A DNA stretch of 64,000 bases from Enoplolaimus lenunculus (taxonomy: Eukaryota; Nematoda; Enoplea; Enoplida; Thoracostomopsidae). The stretch lies in contig JASANG010002430.1 of assembly GCA_030248215.1 (NCBI GenBank), forward strand, positions 1-64,000, in the 5' to 3' direction. Below the pieces are notes generated by a model that saw only the letters and a list, made by a program, of their open reading frames with translations, was not told the DNA's origin and ran no database searches. This document shows, in pieces, positions 10,903 to 22,000 of this stretch. The translations under genes and the position numbers were made by a program. Each line of letters opens with the position of its first letter. Positions within the stretch are counted from its first letter, which is position 1.

Positions 10903-13900
10903 TTATTCATTCAACCAACTCATACACTCCAATACAGAACGACGATTTTCGTTATAATTATACAAAAGTTCTTCATGAGGACAAATATCTCTAATCGATT
11001 CAAACAAAATGTGTGGCCTATTGCTGCCATATACAAGCCTTGCAACTAGATTTGGATTATGCTTCGAATGATTAATAAGTCGACCAATTCTTCCATCATT
11101 TTCGGTTGCGTCTATGACCCTAACCTTTTTTCGTCCCTCTACAATAAAAAATATGTAGCAACCAAACCCTTTTTTGCATACAATTTCTCTTTTCTCATGG
11201 CCTCTTCGAACGACAACAAAGGTCCAAAGTAACATACAACCTTTTGTCCCTTGCAAATTTTAATCCTTGTGCTGACACCCAGACCTTTATCGTTTGTTTG
11301 GATGACGTATAAATGACGCGGGTCCTCTTCAACTAGAAGAAGGTCGATCTGACGCATGATATCAGTGCTTATATAAATGGTCCGTGGCTTCCGATGTGCA
11401 GAACTTACCGTCTGCTTCTGTAGTTTTTGAAAATTTGGAACACGCAATGAACGCTTTTTGAAATCTGAAATGTTAATGGAAACAGATAAACATAGAATAC
11501 GCAACAGACGTTTTTGAATCCCAAATATTAATGAAAATATACGATTAAAAATAGAATAATTGGGAAATACGAATCGCCATATTTGCGAAGTTTTGTTTTT
11601 AACTGATAACGGATAATTGGTATCATGCCAATTTTTTTAAAGTTAACGCCTAAAACTTAACATATGCAAGAAACAGGGTGTGACTGAATATTAATTTACC
11701 GGTTACCGGAACTGGATATAGATATTGAATTTTCTACCATAACCGCAACCGCATATTAACCCGACGTCATGAAATTTGTACACTGTTAAAAGTTTTCGAG
11801 TCGCGCAAAATATATCTTTACTGAATAAGAATTAATGGTTTGCTTGAGTTTTTCATTTTCACTTCAGCGTCTCAAAACTTTAAACTTCTTGACTTGGCCA
11901 AAAATGCAATCGCCGCAAGATATTAAAGACGCTCACATGTAAAAAAACAGTTTTATAATATTCAAGACTACCACTGTAAATATCCAGTACCCAGTAGGTT
12001 TATACGGGACACCGGAACCGGACACGCATATCGATTTTTCCGAATGTTAAACCGGATTCGGCTATCGGGTCGCAATCTGGAAAGAAGTGGTACACCAACT
12101 GGTAGCCGTATTGTCCTTGCTTAAAAACACTGCCAAACCATCGTGCCCTATTAAAACATTTGTCATCTATTTTTGTTGGCTTAGCAAAAACTACGATCGA
12201 AAAACGTGTTCGCAAATTTCCCAGCTGCAAGCGAATGTGTTGCCAGCAGGGACGTAGGCAGGACAATCAACCTTCTCTTTTGACGTTTTTGTGCAGATTT
12301 TAGGCACGCTTTCAGTTTGTAACATAAGAAACCCCTTTGTATCATCAGCCACACCACCAACGCTCGTGGAACTTTGGTGCTTTCCCATCTCGTTTTCAGG
12401 TTTTTATCCTGCTCATAGAAGATGCAGGGAAACTTTGAAAACTATAACTAAAAGAAAATGAGCTGCATTAACAGCTTATGCAGGTTCAATTAAAAATTCA
12501 ATTGTCATAGATCTGTGGTGTAGCGACGACATTCCTTGTTTGGCGTTGTACTATGATTCACATCATATACAGAGATCAGAAAGCGGTAATACAGGTCGGG
12601 CTGGTATGTACTCATGTGCAAAGAGTTATTGTCCAGTTTTATCTGCAAAAATTGATTCAGTTATGTGTTTTGTTGAATGATGACAATTAATAAAAAGGTT
12701 TATATATTCATATTCTTTTCTTTTAGTTTTTTAGCATACAATCTTCAAACGGGTAAATTGTGCCCAAGTCTGAAGCATTTTAATTGATTTGCGAAAAACG
12801 AACACTATAAATCCTGTGCTTACTACTTTTCGCCATTGTATCTGTATCGGAATTAATTGCTCGCCTTCGTATAGCCGGAGGTGCAGTGCCAGGTTTTATT
12901 GTAGAATTACCTATAAAAAGTTTCTTTATAAATCATTCACTAATTTGGTTCCAACCGGTTTTTTATCATACTTGAATTGCATGCGTATCGCAGTAGGTGC
13001 ATTGCGAAGCTTTATTATAAAATTTTACCTACGTAAAGTTCTTCTACGATCAATCAACATATCTTATTTGGGTTCAGCCGTTTATTTTAAATTGAAAACT
13101 GAGAGACAAACACACAACTACACTTAAACCCTTCATTAACGCATCATTTCAATTTAGCGCAACAAAACGTTTCAAACAACTTCATACAATACAAAGATAA
13201 AGTACCATACAAAATTCAAAATGCTCACTCACTTGTCTCCCGAGTCCGTTTTTCCGTACTGTAGCACTGCTTTCTAAAACAACAGTTAGGAAACGGATTT
13301 TCGCATTTGTCTGGAGACGTCCATAAATTTTCTAAACAATAAAGCATTTAAATAAAGGAGATATTTAAACTGTACGACTTTATATAAACGTTGTTCACAA
13401 CCATGGTGCAAAACGGAACTGGATTTTACCGGAATCGGAATCGCGACAGAAAATTCTGGTTGCGTGCTGTTCACAACGCTAGCACAAACCCTTTTGTGAA
13501 ATATATTCTTGTCTTTTAACGTGTTTTATTTGATGCCTGTGACCATGGGTATATTTCAGAACATTTCTTGACACGTTTTTAAGAAATATTCACACTAAAG
13601 AAAGTTGTCCTTTGTTAAAATTTCATTGTGATCTGCACTTTTATACCTGTGCCTGTCGTTTTAACAGGAGTTGCAACAAACATAGCGTCTATCAGTCCCG
13701 ACAGACTGTTTTCACCGTCGTCACTTGCCAAATTTTTGTTCGATTCATAAGTTGTCGTTAACGAAATTCGCAGCTCTTCACGAATGTCGTTGAATTCGAG
13801 TGCTCGTAATTCTGAAGGTATGGATTTTACGAACATGAGTGTAATTTCGCATTTGAAATATTGCCAGAGTTTAGCAATTTTGGTAGTTGGAATTATGGCC

Positions 13901-15567
13901 AATGTTACTTTAAGGGCGTAAGAATAGAATAAACGTATTCCTAAGCCTACGCCTAAGCCTCAGCAAAAAATGTAATCTAGAATCTAGACCTATTCTTTTA
14001 TAGACCCACCACAAACCTGGTCGTCCCTTAAAGTTACATGGGCCGGAATTATATCGGAATCGGTATTTCGGTTGCATCCTGCTGCTCTGATTTAGGCATT
14101 TTCCAGGGGCGTAGCAACGGATTTAAGTTATAGCTGGGGCGCGGTCGTTCCATAATTCGTCTAGGCAATTGTCAGAATATTTTATATACACATTCCCTGC
14201 CTTTTGACATGCAATTTCAAACTTTGTGTTGCTGAGCTAATATTTTCATTCACATTCCCTGCCTTTTGGTTACACTTCAGACGTTTGCGTTGTGGGGCTA
14301 ATATATTTCGCCAACACACTTTCATAGTTTGCGTCATAGGGCTAATATATTTCTACAATTAGTGTACATGTGTTTAATCAAGATAGGATGACGAACATCA
14401 TTTAGTTAAGCATCTTATTTAAATCTAGATTATGATGTTCTCATAACTTTCGTATTAAAAGGTCCGACAAATTGTGGTTTATTAATCATGGTCCCCCTAA
14501 CTTTGAATCTTGCTCTATGTATATATGCAAAAGTTCAACGTTTATTAATAGCATATGTGTTTTATGTATAAAAGCTGGGTATATGTACGAATAATACGTA
14601 CGTTTATGTACGAGAAACCAACGAGAAACCAGAAGAGCAACAAGTGAATAAGTCCTGGGGGCTCCACCTCCGACTAATGAAAATCATTTAGTAAGGTTTC
14701 TCTCAATAGAAATTTCTGTACGTATTGGTCGTTGCTGTAGGGCTCTAATTTTTGTTGAACTAAGGACAGCACCTGGTTGCGCCCTCCTATGCCTTTTCAT
14801 AGATTATGTAGTGAATACACAAATGTTTGTTGAAGCAGGCTCTATAAAATTTCAAAGGAAAATGCGATGTATATATACTGTAATTTAGCATGGGGGACAA
14901 AGGGCATTGCGGAAATTTGAAATAAAAAATAGGGTCTCGGTCTATGGGAAAGTATTCATAAGTTAAGTTTATTTATTAGCTCAGCGGATTAAGCGTAGGA
15001 CTATTGGCTTAAGAATATTTTCCATTTCGCAGCGAGTTACAATACTTTTGCAGTTTTCCCTAACATTGGAAATTTTGTAGACTTTAGGTTTAGTTATATG
15101 CTCAGAGACTTAGGCTTATGGCTGTTGGTTTAGAAATATTTTCCACTGTGAGGCAGGAATACAAAAGATCCAAAGAGTCAAGGATACTTACCAAAACTTT
15201 CCATGTTTTCCAAAATCTTTGTCGGAGCTTGCATTAGATTGTTCTCTATCCGCTCAAACAATGTGTCGGATTCAACAGGTATAAATGTTTCGGTTTCATC
15301 AGGCATATGTCTTGTTGAAACGTAATCTATATAATACATGAAAACTTGGAATACCTGTGAAATAAATCTTTGAAATTTACAAATTAGCTATTGGAAATGC
15401 AACTTTATAAATATACTTTAAAAATTTCAAAAGGTTATACCTAAACAGGTTGCAATACTTAAACTTACAAGCTCAACATAAATGTAGTTTAATATAGAAT
15501 ACGAGGAAACATTTGTTTATGTACCTCCATCTTTGTGCGGCAATTCACATGAGTTATAAGAATCCAT
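10903..15567 (-). CDS. KMT5A: Histone H4-lysine-20 monomethyltransferase (SET8/PR-Set7 family)
   Basis: Nuclear SET-domain enzyme; the family transfers one methyl from SAM to H4K20 and controls chromatin compaction and the cell cycle. Exons, 5' to 3' on the minus strand: 15567-15525 (tentative, MDSYNSCELPHKDG), 15344-15192, 13811-13647 and 11464-10903. All joins are phase 1 with AG/GT borders, giving about 307 residues (human protein is about 350). The SET domain fills the last exon: RQIDLLLVEEDPRHLYVIQT, GLGV (SAM-binding GxG-type loop), then DATENDGRIGRLINHSK (the NHS motif), HEELLYNYN (family ELLYDYG; D becomes N) and C-terminal SWLNE (family HPWLKH). Oddity: the frame moves by -1 at AAAAAAG (11175-11169). 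Exon 2 may instead start at 15354, which would exclude exon 1. The family assignment is strong; the N-terminus is uncertain. Confidence 0.85.
11169..11175 (-). other. A-AAA-AAG heptamer at the KMT5A frame change
   Basis: On the minus strand the zero frame reads gcA AAA AAG GGT and soon meets a stop. Re-reading one base gives AKKGFGCYIFF, which continues the SET domain. The run is six A; seven would restore one continuous frame. Either a homopolymer error or allele, a true lesion, or -1 ribosomal frameshifting could explain it. Confidence 0.8.
11674..11762. mobile_element. Degraded end of a CAGGGT hAT-like element
   Basis: CAGGGTGTGACTGAATATT is followed by CCGG..ACCGGAAC iterations, the left end of this family. 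It lies in the last KMT5A intron. Related right-end relics are near 13410-13473 and 14041-14085, but no pairing with a target duplication could be confirmed. Confidence 0.4.
13910..14036. repeat. TTAGGC-rich element, copy with symmetric ends
   Basis: The flanks/ends GTTACTTTAAGGGCG and CGTCCCTTAAAGTTAC are inverted copies of each other. The core has CCTAAGCCTACGCCTAAGCC and the AATCTAGAATCTAGA block also found at 16510. It lies inside KMT5A intron 2, between exons 13647-13811 and 15192-15344. Confidence 0.65.
14183..14360. repeat. Degenerate tandem repeat, about 65 bp x 2.5
   Basis: Units share CACATTCCCTGCCTTTTG, a TTTGYGTTGYGGGGCTAATAT block and an AT tail. It lies in KMT5A intron 2. The following 14360-15180 is AT-rich intron with nothing recognised. 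Confidence 0.6.
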
Positions 15568-15778
15568 TTCGATAAAGTAAAATTACAAAAATATTTGAAC
15601 TGTTTATTAATTTATCAACTGTTTTCTGCAATCGAAATTTTTTAGTCTAAAACATAAGGTTTCCAGAGTCATTCAACATGTGAACAAACTTCAGATGTCA
15701 TTTCACGGATAAAATTTCTGATGCCAGCCTTTAAGATCCTTCACTTATGACGTATCCAACCGTGCGATTAAATTTAAA

Positions 15779-15890
15779 ATTTACATCGATAACTTTATCT
15801 TGAGATATTGTAGAAAGTCTAAAAATTACATCTAGCCGATAATTTTATCTTCAGTTATTGTAGAAAGTCTGAAAATACATCTAGCAACTA
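15779..15890. repeat. Tandem duplication, about 56 bp x 2
   Basis: The phrase ATTGTAGAAAGTCT with a TTACATC..GATAA..TTTATCTT lead-in occurs twice in a row, just upstream of the KMT5A start. Confidence 0.7.
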
Positions 15891-16464
15891 TATGGAACAA
15901 ACACATGCTGTTTAAAACCAAATTATCAAACTCTTAACAGAAAACAAATTTACTGGCAAGCACGCAGTGTCAGTGAACCATCGTAACGTTAAACAAAATG
16001 CAGTTTGTCCGAAACAGCAGTTCGACTGGTTATAATACCAACGTTGATTTAAATAGCTTTCACCGCGTGTTTATAGCGGTCTACGTTTGTTGTAGAATAA
16101 AACAAGTCGCATTCAGAAACAAGATTGAACGAGTTTGAAACACACGCCCACGGTAATTTGAAATATTTGTTACATGGGATGAGAAATATTCCAAATATTC
16201 AAATTAGAGCATTAGCTAAACATCGGAACGGTTGTAATGGACAAAAACCCTTGCAATAATCACGTAAGTCACTTACCAGCCATACAAAGCAAACCACTAG
16301 CTATTAGCTATGTGATTCGAAGCATCGAAATTTGATGTAAATGTAAAACTCCCGAACAATGGGTTTCGGACATAATATGAAACGCTCTGTCAGCCCAAAT
16401 TGCGAATTCATTGATTTGCGTGTTGACACCAAGATCGTTATAAAATGTTGTACGCCTATGTTTA

Positions 16465-16622
16465 CTTTAAGGGACATTCAGGTTTCTTGTATGTCTCTAA
16501 AAGTATGTGTTTAGATTCTAGATTACACTTATTTGCTTGCTTAGACTTAGGTATACATTTTTGCAACGCTTAGGCTTAGGTATAGGCTTAGGGATACGCC
16601 TAATCTACTGTTACGCCACTGT
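16465..16622. repeat. TTAGGC-rich element, copy
   Basis: It opens TTACTTTAAGGGACATTCAG, has the TTAGATTCTAGATTACA block shared with 14000, then GCTTAGACTTAGGTATA and CGCTTAGGCTTAGGTATAGG, and closes CTACTGTTACGCC. Same subfamily as 13910-14036. Confidence 0.65.
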
Positions 16623-17390
16623 GGTCGATTTCCTTAAGAAAACTATCATGCAATTGTATTTATAGTAAACGCTCACATAATGTAGGTGGTCTATTGCGTT
16701 AACATTCATGTGTTATTTTCCGGTAATTAGTATTTCCGGTTGACCTTTTAGATTCAGATCATTGAAACTCATAGAATAGATGCTCCAAAATTACTCGTTC
16801 CCTTTTCTATTCTCAACTATGAACTAACTAGTTGAGAACTGTTCTCAGCATTGACAAATTCATGTTTCAAGTGACTTCCAAATTGCTATGCGTTGAGTGA
16901 ACTTACAAATGACACATTTCGCAGTACACCATACAATTATAAACTCATCTATGTTCAAACACAAATATTATGGGACAAACCTTTTCCTTAGGACGTAAAT
17001 TTTTAGAAACAGTAGTCTGGAATAGAACATTAAAATCTTCATATATGTTTCCAAGTTTCAAATAGAATGACCTTATGATACAGCAGTATGGAAAAGGTAA
17101 AATATTATGACTGCGCATTCCTAAACAGATAATAGTGTTTTAATCTTTTCTAATCTTGTTTAAATTTTAGATTGAAAATTTGATGCAGAGTTTAAAGTGA
17201 GATGTACATTTCTATTTACAGTTTACCCATTTCTAGAGAGAGTGTAAAAATTGTGTTCGTGTTTAGAATGGAAATAAAGGTGATGTACAAGGTGTGGAAA
17301 AGGTTGTTTGTTATTTTACGAGGCTTGGAATGGATATTAATTTTACCACAGGCTGCACGCAAAATATTGTGGATTCTGCATTAATATCTA
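16623..17390. other. Intergenic, nothing recognised
   Basis: Between divergent KMT5A and Bora. AT-rich, chance ORFs only. Confidence 0.5.
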
Positions 17391-17657
17391 TAACCCCTTC
17401 TCACATTGAGTTGCTCATAGGCAACTCAGCGCAGTGTATATACGTTAAACAGTATATATCGCACCGTGTTTAACAATTGCAACACGTATAAAGTACTAAA
17501 ACACCACAAGACGTGAGAGCTCCCTCGGGCTCAAGCGTCAAGCTCCTATAGCTGAGTGGTGATGGTATACACCTCCCAGTCCAGTCACTGGAGTTCGAAT
17601 CCTAGCACAAAAGCAGGTCTCAGGGAAAATAGTAAATAGTCATGTAAGAAAGGGTTA
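17391..17657 (+). mobile_element. TA-flanked TIR element carrying a tRNA-like Pol III promoter (family C), copy 1
   Basis: Ends TAACCCCTTCTCACATTGAG and CATGTAAGAAAGGGTTA are inverted copies, consistent with TA target duplication plus an ACCCTTTC-type TIR. Inside, AGCTCCTATAGCTGAGTGG (A box near 17549) and GAGTTCGAATCC (B box, 17591-17602) lie about 42 bp apart, as in tRNA genes. The arms do not fold into a good cloverleaf. Same plan and length (266-267 bp) as 40997-41262. Confidence 0.7.
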
Positions 17658-18384
17658 AAAAATCTACTTGGATTCCATCGGGATTGAGCGTTAGCCGTCA
17701 TTTGTTGCAGTAATATCAGCCGCCTTTAGTAAATTCATTTGAGCTTCCATTGGTCGCCAAATTTAAGACTTTACTTCCGACATGTGCAGGCTCGATTAAT
17801 ACTTATTTTATATTCAACTTTTCAATGTCAGTTCACAATTTATTTGTACCAGAAGAGCGAGACCACGAAAATATAAAATGAAAAACAATAATTTTTAAAC
17901 TGACTAATCCGTTAACATCAAGAATTAAATCGAAACTTTTTAAAATTTGTTTCAAAATATTCTTAAACGGAATCAAATGCCGCTAAAATCCCAATACAAA
18001 ATTTTAGTTCGCTTGCGTCCTGTGCGGTATACGATCCTCTTAATCACCTTTAGATCCGTCCATGCCGCTTTAAAAATTGCTGTGGTTTTCAATGCCGGTC
18101 TGATCCGGCCGCCCCCCAGCGGGGGTAGGTAAGTTGTATGTTCTAAGCTTGGCACTGCATATGACAGGTATATGCATGAAATCGTGGCATGGTGTACGCA
18201 AGTTACTGTTCCATATTAGATCTGAAGGTTTAAGTATATATAGTCAATGCATAAGCTAATAAGCATAAACCCATCGTAGCATGGGCTAAGTACTAATAAC
18301 CCAAAGCAGCTCCAAGCATATCCACTTTCAGCTTGCTGCATGAACACATTGGCTCGGTTTCTGAAACTCTACTTAAAATAGGAC
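17658..18384. other. Intergenic; one GC-rich palindrome
   Basis: The only structure seen is CCCCCCAGCGGGGG at about 18113-18126, in a GC-rich 18090-18130 patch. Confidence 0.4.
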
Positions 18385-18690
18385 TTCATGTTTGAGTCTT
18401 TGATTAGTATGGATAAAATATATCGATTCTGAAAGCGTACTGTCAGATCTGCACGGTCGAGACAACCCTTTTCTCTGAAGGAATTGCGAATATACACGGT
18501 TTTCCCGTAAATTTCTCCGAAAGATATGGCTACGCCGGATATCGAGCCTTAGACCTCTCGCTCGCGACTCAAGCGCGCTACCCACACACCACGCGGCCGA
18601 TATCGCTATATGTGCACCAGTATGTATGTATCTTAACATTACACACTCAGCATATACATAAGCTGCACCGCGCATACCTACATATACAAC
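18385..18690 (-). repeat. tRNA-derived SINE-like element (family B), copy 1
   Basis: On the minus strand: a CATACATACTGGTGCACATA lead, TGGTGTGTGGGTAGCGCG and GGCTCGATATCC (A- and B-box-like), then CTTTCGGAGAAATTTACGG and a TATATTCGCA block. The same order is seen at 35510-36010. The tRNA-like part is internal, not at the 5' end as in ordinary SINEs. Confidence 0.55.
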
Positions 18691-19095
18691 GCCTTGTTTT
18701 TCTTGTCGGGTAGTTGGCGGGAACTTATTATCATTATTGTTATTATAGTAAATAATTATATAGCTAGGAAATTTGAGAATTGTGCATAATTAAACGTTTA
18801 TTTAAGATTGCTATTCAGTCAATCTTTTTGCAAAAAGCCTGCAGATGCGCAAAACATTCTGATTCCTAAGTAAACTGAGCAATTTCACTAACAACTCGAA
18901 AACTCTCGATACCAATTCCAATAATTCCCTAGGCGTGCAATTCATGATACTTAGCGCTGTTAACTATGATTGGCTGCATATGCATGCACGTGTAAGGTAA
19001 GAGGTTTACGTATGTACGTATACGTAGATAACATTGTTACACTGAATGAATATAGGTAAAGATAAATTAATTAAAATATTTTTGAACGGATTAAA

Positions 19096-22000
19096 ATGAC
19101 GGAGTCCTGCTATCTTATATCATCCTCGAACACACCGATCACAGCAACATCAAAATTTACGCCGGATAGCAGCTCAAACTATGGGTCTGTTTGCGCACCA
19201 TTCAGATCTAAATCACCGTGTAACCGTCAAATTGCTAGCTGCAAAGTGGAATGGTCGGCAGGTTATCGATTAAAGCTTAGAGGTTCACATCCTAGATCTG
19301 CCAAATTATGGGAATGCAAAGGTCAGATGTCCCATTTAGCCCAACTGAACGATTTGACCAGAGCCCACGTAGGTTTTTTTAAGTGTTTTATCTTTATTGA
19401 AGTACAATTATAGAAGGTATTACATTGTCTTAGAAGGAACTATGGAGCTACGGCGGTGGTAAATTAAAAATTGTCAGTCGTGAAGAAGTCAAGCACAGAA
19501 AAGACTTAACTACTTTAAGTGCGGGGGTTGTGCATCACATCTTTACGCCCGCGCGTAAACAATTTAATTTTTATTTGTCTTTTAGTTTTCCACACCGCGT
19601 TCAAGTTTTCGACCACCGTTTGATAGTCCATCTCAGTTTACGCCTTTGCGAACATTTTACAATCCATTTGACAATATTGAGCAATTGGAACAGTATACGT
19701 TTAGTCCGTCAGTTTTTGCCACTGTGTTGAGCCCTAGTGAAGAAGTAAGCAACTGAGATATTAGTCTAGCCAAAATTTTTTTCTTTGATGTCGTCTATGT
19801 CATTAAATGTTTAACGCTCAACATGTCAATTTCGTGCGTAGTTCCAACACGTTAAACAATATGAACCAGTCGTAGTGAGACTACATGTTCAGGAATTAAG
19901 CTATTATGCAAATTGGTTATTAGCTAACTATTCATTTGTCGGTTTGGAGGTTTGTGAACAATTTATTCACATTCCTCGCACCCAAAAACCCTTTATTGTT
20001 GAAATTAAATTGCTTGTAACCCTAATTTAGTGAAATATTGCTAAAAGTTCTAATTTAGACTTATCAATTATGCTAGTATCCAAATTAGCTATTAGCTAAC
20101 TATTAAATTATTGATTTTGAAGGATTGTAGACAATTTATTTTGATTCATCGCACCAAAAACCCTTTATTGCTGCCGAATTTAGGTATATGATATTATGCA
20201 AATTAGCTATTATTAGCTAATTATTAAATTATCGATTTCGAAGGTTTGTAGACAATTTATTTCCTTCAGGTTATTTCAATGACTGACTGTACCTATATTG
20301 ACATCCTGCCCATAGTTTTAAAGCACCGAGTGTGTATTGCACGCTGAGTGTAAAAATATGCTCGTATATTAAACTTGTATTTAATCAGGCCATCGTAAAA
20401 ACAGTAGTCGAAATGTGGAATACAGTTTGATCCCACGGAAAGTACGTATAATCGTCAGTTTATTACTTTGTACGTGTATGCCTGGTTTGAGTTGTTGGCA
20501 ACAAAACCAACATTAAACAGGGAGTTAGCGGTTAACCTGGCCAACTGCTACCGGGAATATAGATGGGGATACGTATAATCCCCCGGAAAAAATTTTCATC
20601 ACCCCTCGAAAAGTTAATTTCAGAGTATTCTTTTAGTCCTAAACCAAACATTTTCGCTGTTTTCGAACGTTAAACATTCAGTCTAAGGTGTTGTTTCTCT
20701 TGCTTGTTGCAACCATAACAATTGCGAGTTTCCGATGGGGAGATCCCAGAAAGTCACTTTTTGAAAAAGCAAAAATTCCGCACTTTTTTACAAAAAAGCA
20801 ATAATTCCAGAAATGATCGTAAATGATACCCCACCGGGATCACACATTTCGAATAACAACACAAGATATGCGTTGATTTTATTCCTCAAACTGCCGGTAT
20901 TAAAGCAATAGCTAATGCACTTTCACTATTATTTTGTATCTTAGAACAAAGTCTAGTCGTTATGCTAAAATAATATTTTCACAAACCGCCAAGTGTTTTT
21001 ACCAAATTTTAAGATTGGTTAACGAAGGAAGACTAACTGAATCTCTGTTTGGGATCTAGTTTGAAAGCCTATGTTAATGATGCGTCCACAAAAAATCACA
21101 TTGCAAGAAAACCTGCCATTATATATAGTTGTAAAATTCGTAAAAAATCAAAAATACCGGGGGGATCAATATTTGATGGATTTAGCCCTTAACTTTTTAT
21201 ATAATTGCAAAACCATATTCCACATATTTTGGAAAATCGTATTCCTCAAGCTTGAGCTTTGGAACGGGCCCAAATTTGTCGCCATTTTTTGAAGTTTTCA
21301 GTTTTACAAAATTTTTTCCGAAGTGAGATCAAAATGTCGCGTTTTCCAGTCACTTTTTGAAAAAAGCAAAAATTCCGCACTTTTTTTACAAAAAAGCAAT
21401 AATTCCAGAAATGATCGTAAATGATACCCCGCCGGGATCACACATTTCGAATAACAACACAAGATATGCGTTGATTTTATTCATCAAAATGCCGGTATTA
21501 AAGCAATAGCTAATGCACTTTCACTATTATTTTGTATCTTAGAACAAAGTCTAGTCGTTATGCTAAAATAAAATTTTCACAAACCGCCAAGTGTTTTTAC
21601 CAAATTTTAAGATTGGTTAACGAAGGAAGACTAACTGAACCTCTGTTTGGGATCTAGTTTGAGAGCCTATGTTAATGATGCGTCCACAAAAAATCACATT
21701 GCAAGAAAACCTGCCATTAGTTGCAGAATTCGTAAAAATCAAAAATACCGGGGGATCAATATTTGATGGATTTAGCCCTTAACTTTTTATCTAATTGCAG
21801 AACCATATTCCACATATTTTGGAAAATCGTATTCCTCAAGCTTTAGCTTTGGAACGGGCCCAAATTTGTCGCCATTTTTTGAGTCGCGTTTTCCGCGCAT
21901 CTCCTCACAATCATATGATTCAAATAATGTGTTAATAGAATTGTAGCCTGACTGTGAAGGATGGTCAATCGAACAAATGTCTGTGATCAATCCTGCGGAT

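Noticed and set aside
12000-12388. Extra KMT5A exon (MGKHQSSTSVGG frame)
   Set aside because: The flanking exons at 13647 and 11464 already join in phase without it, and no acceptor gives a matching phase.
16237-16263. First exon MDKNPCNNH with a good GTAAGT donor
   Set aside because: Only nine codons and no matching downstream exon could be found before Bora.
17540-17605. Functional tRNA gene
   Set aside because: A and B boxes are present but the stems do not pair, and the same sequence recurs inside a repeat at 41150.
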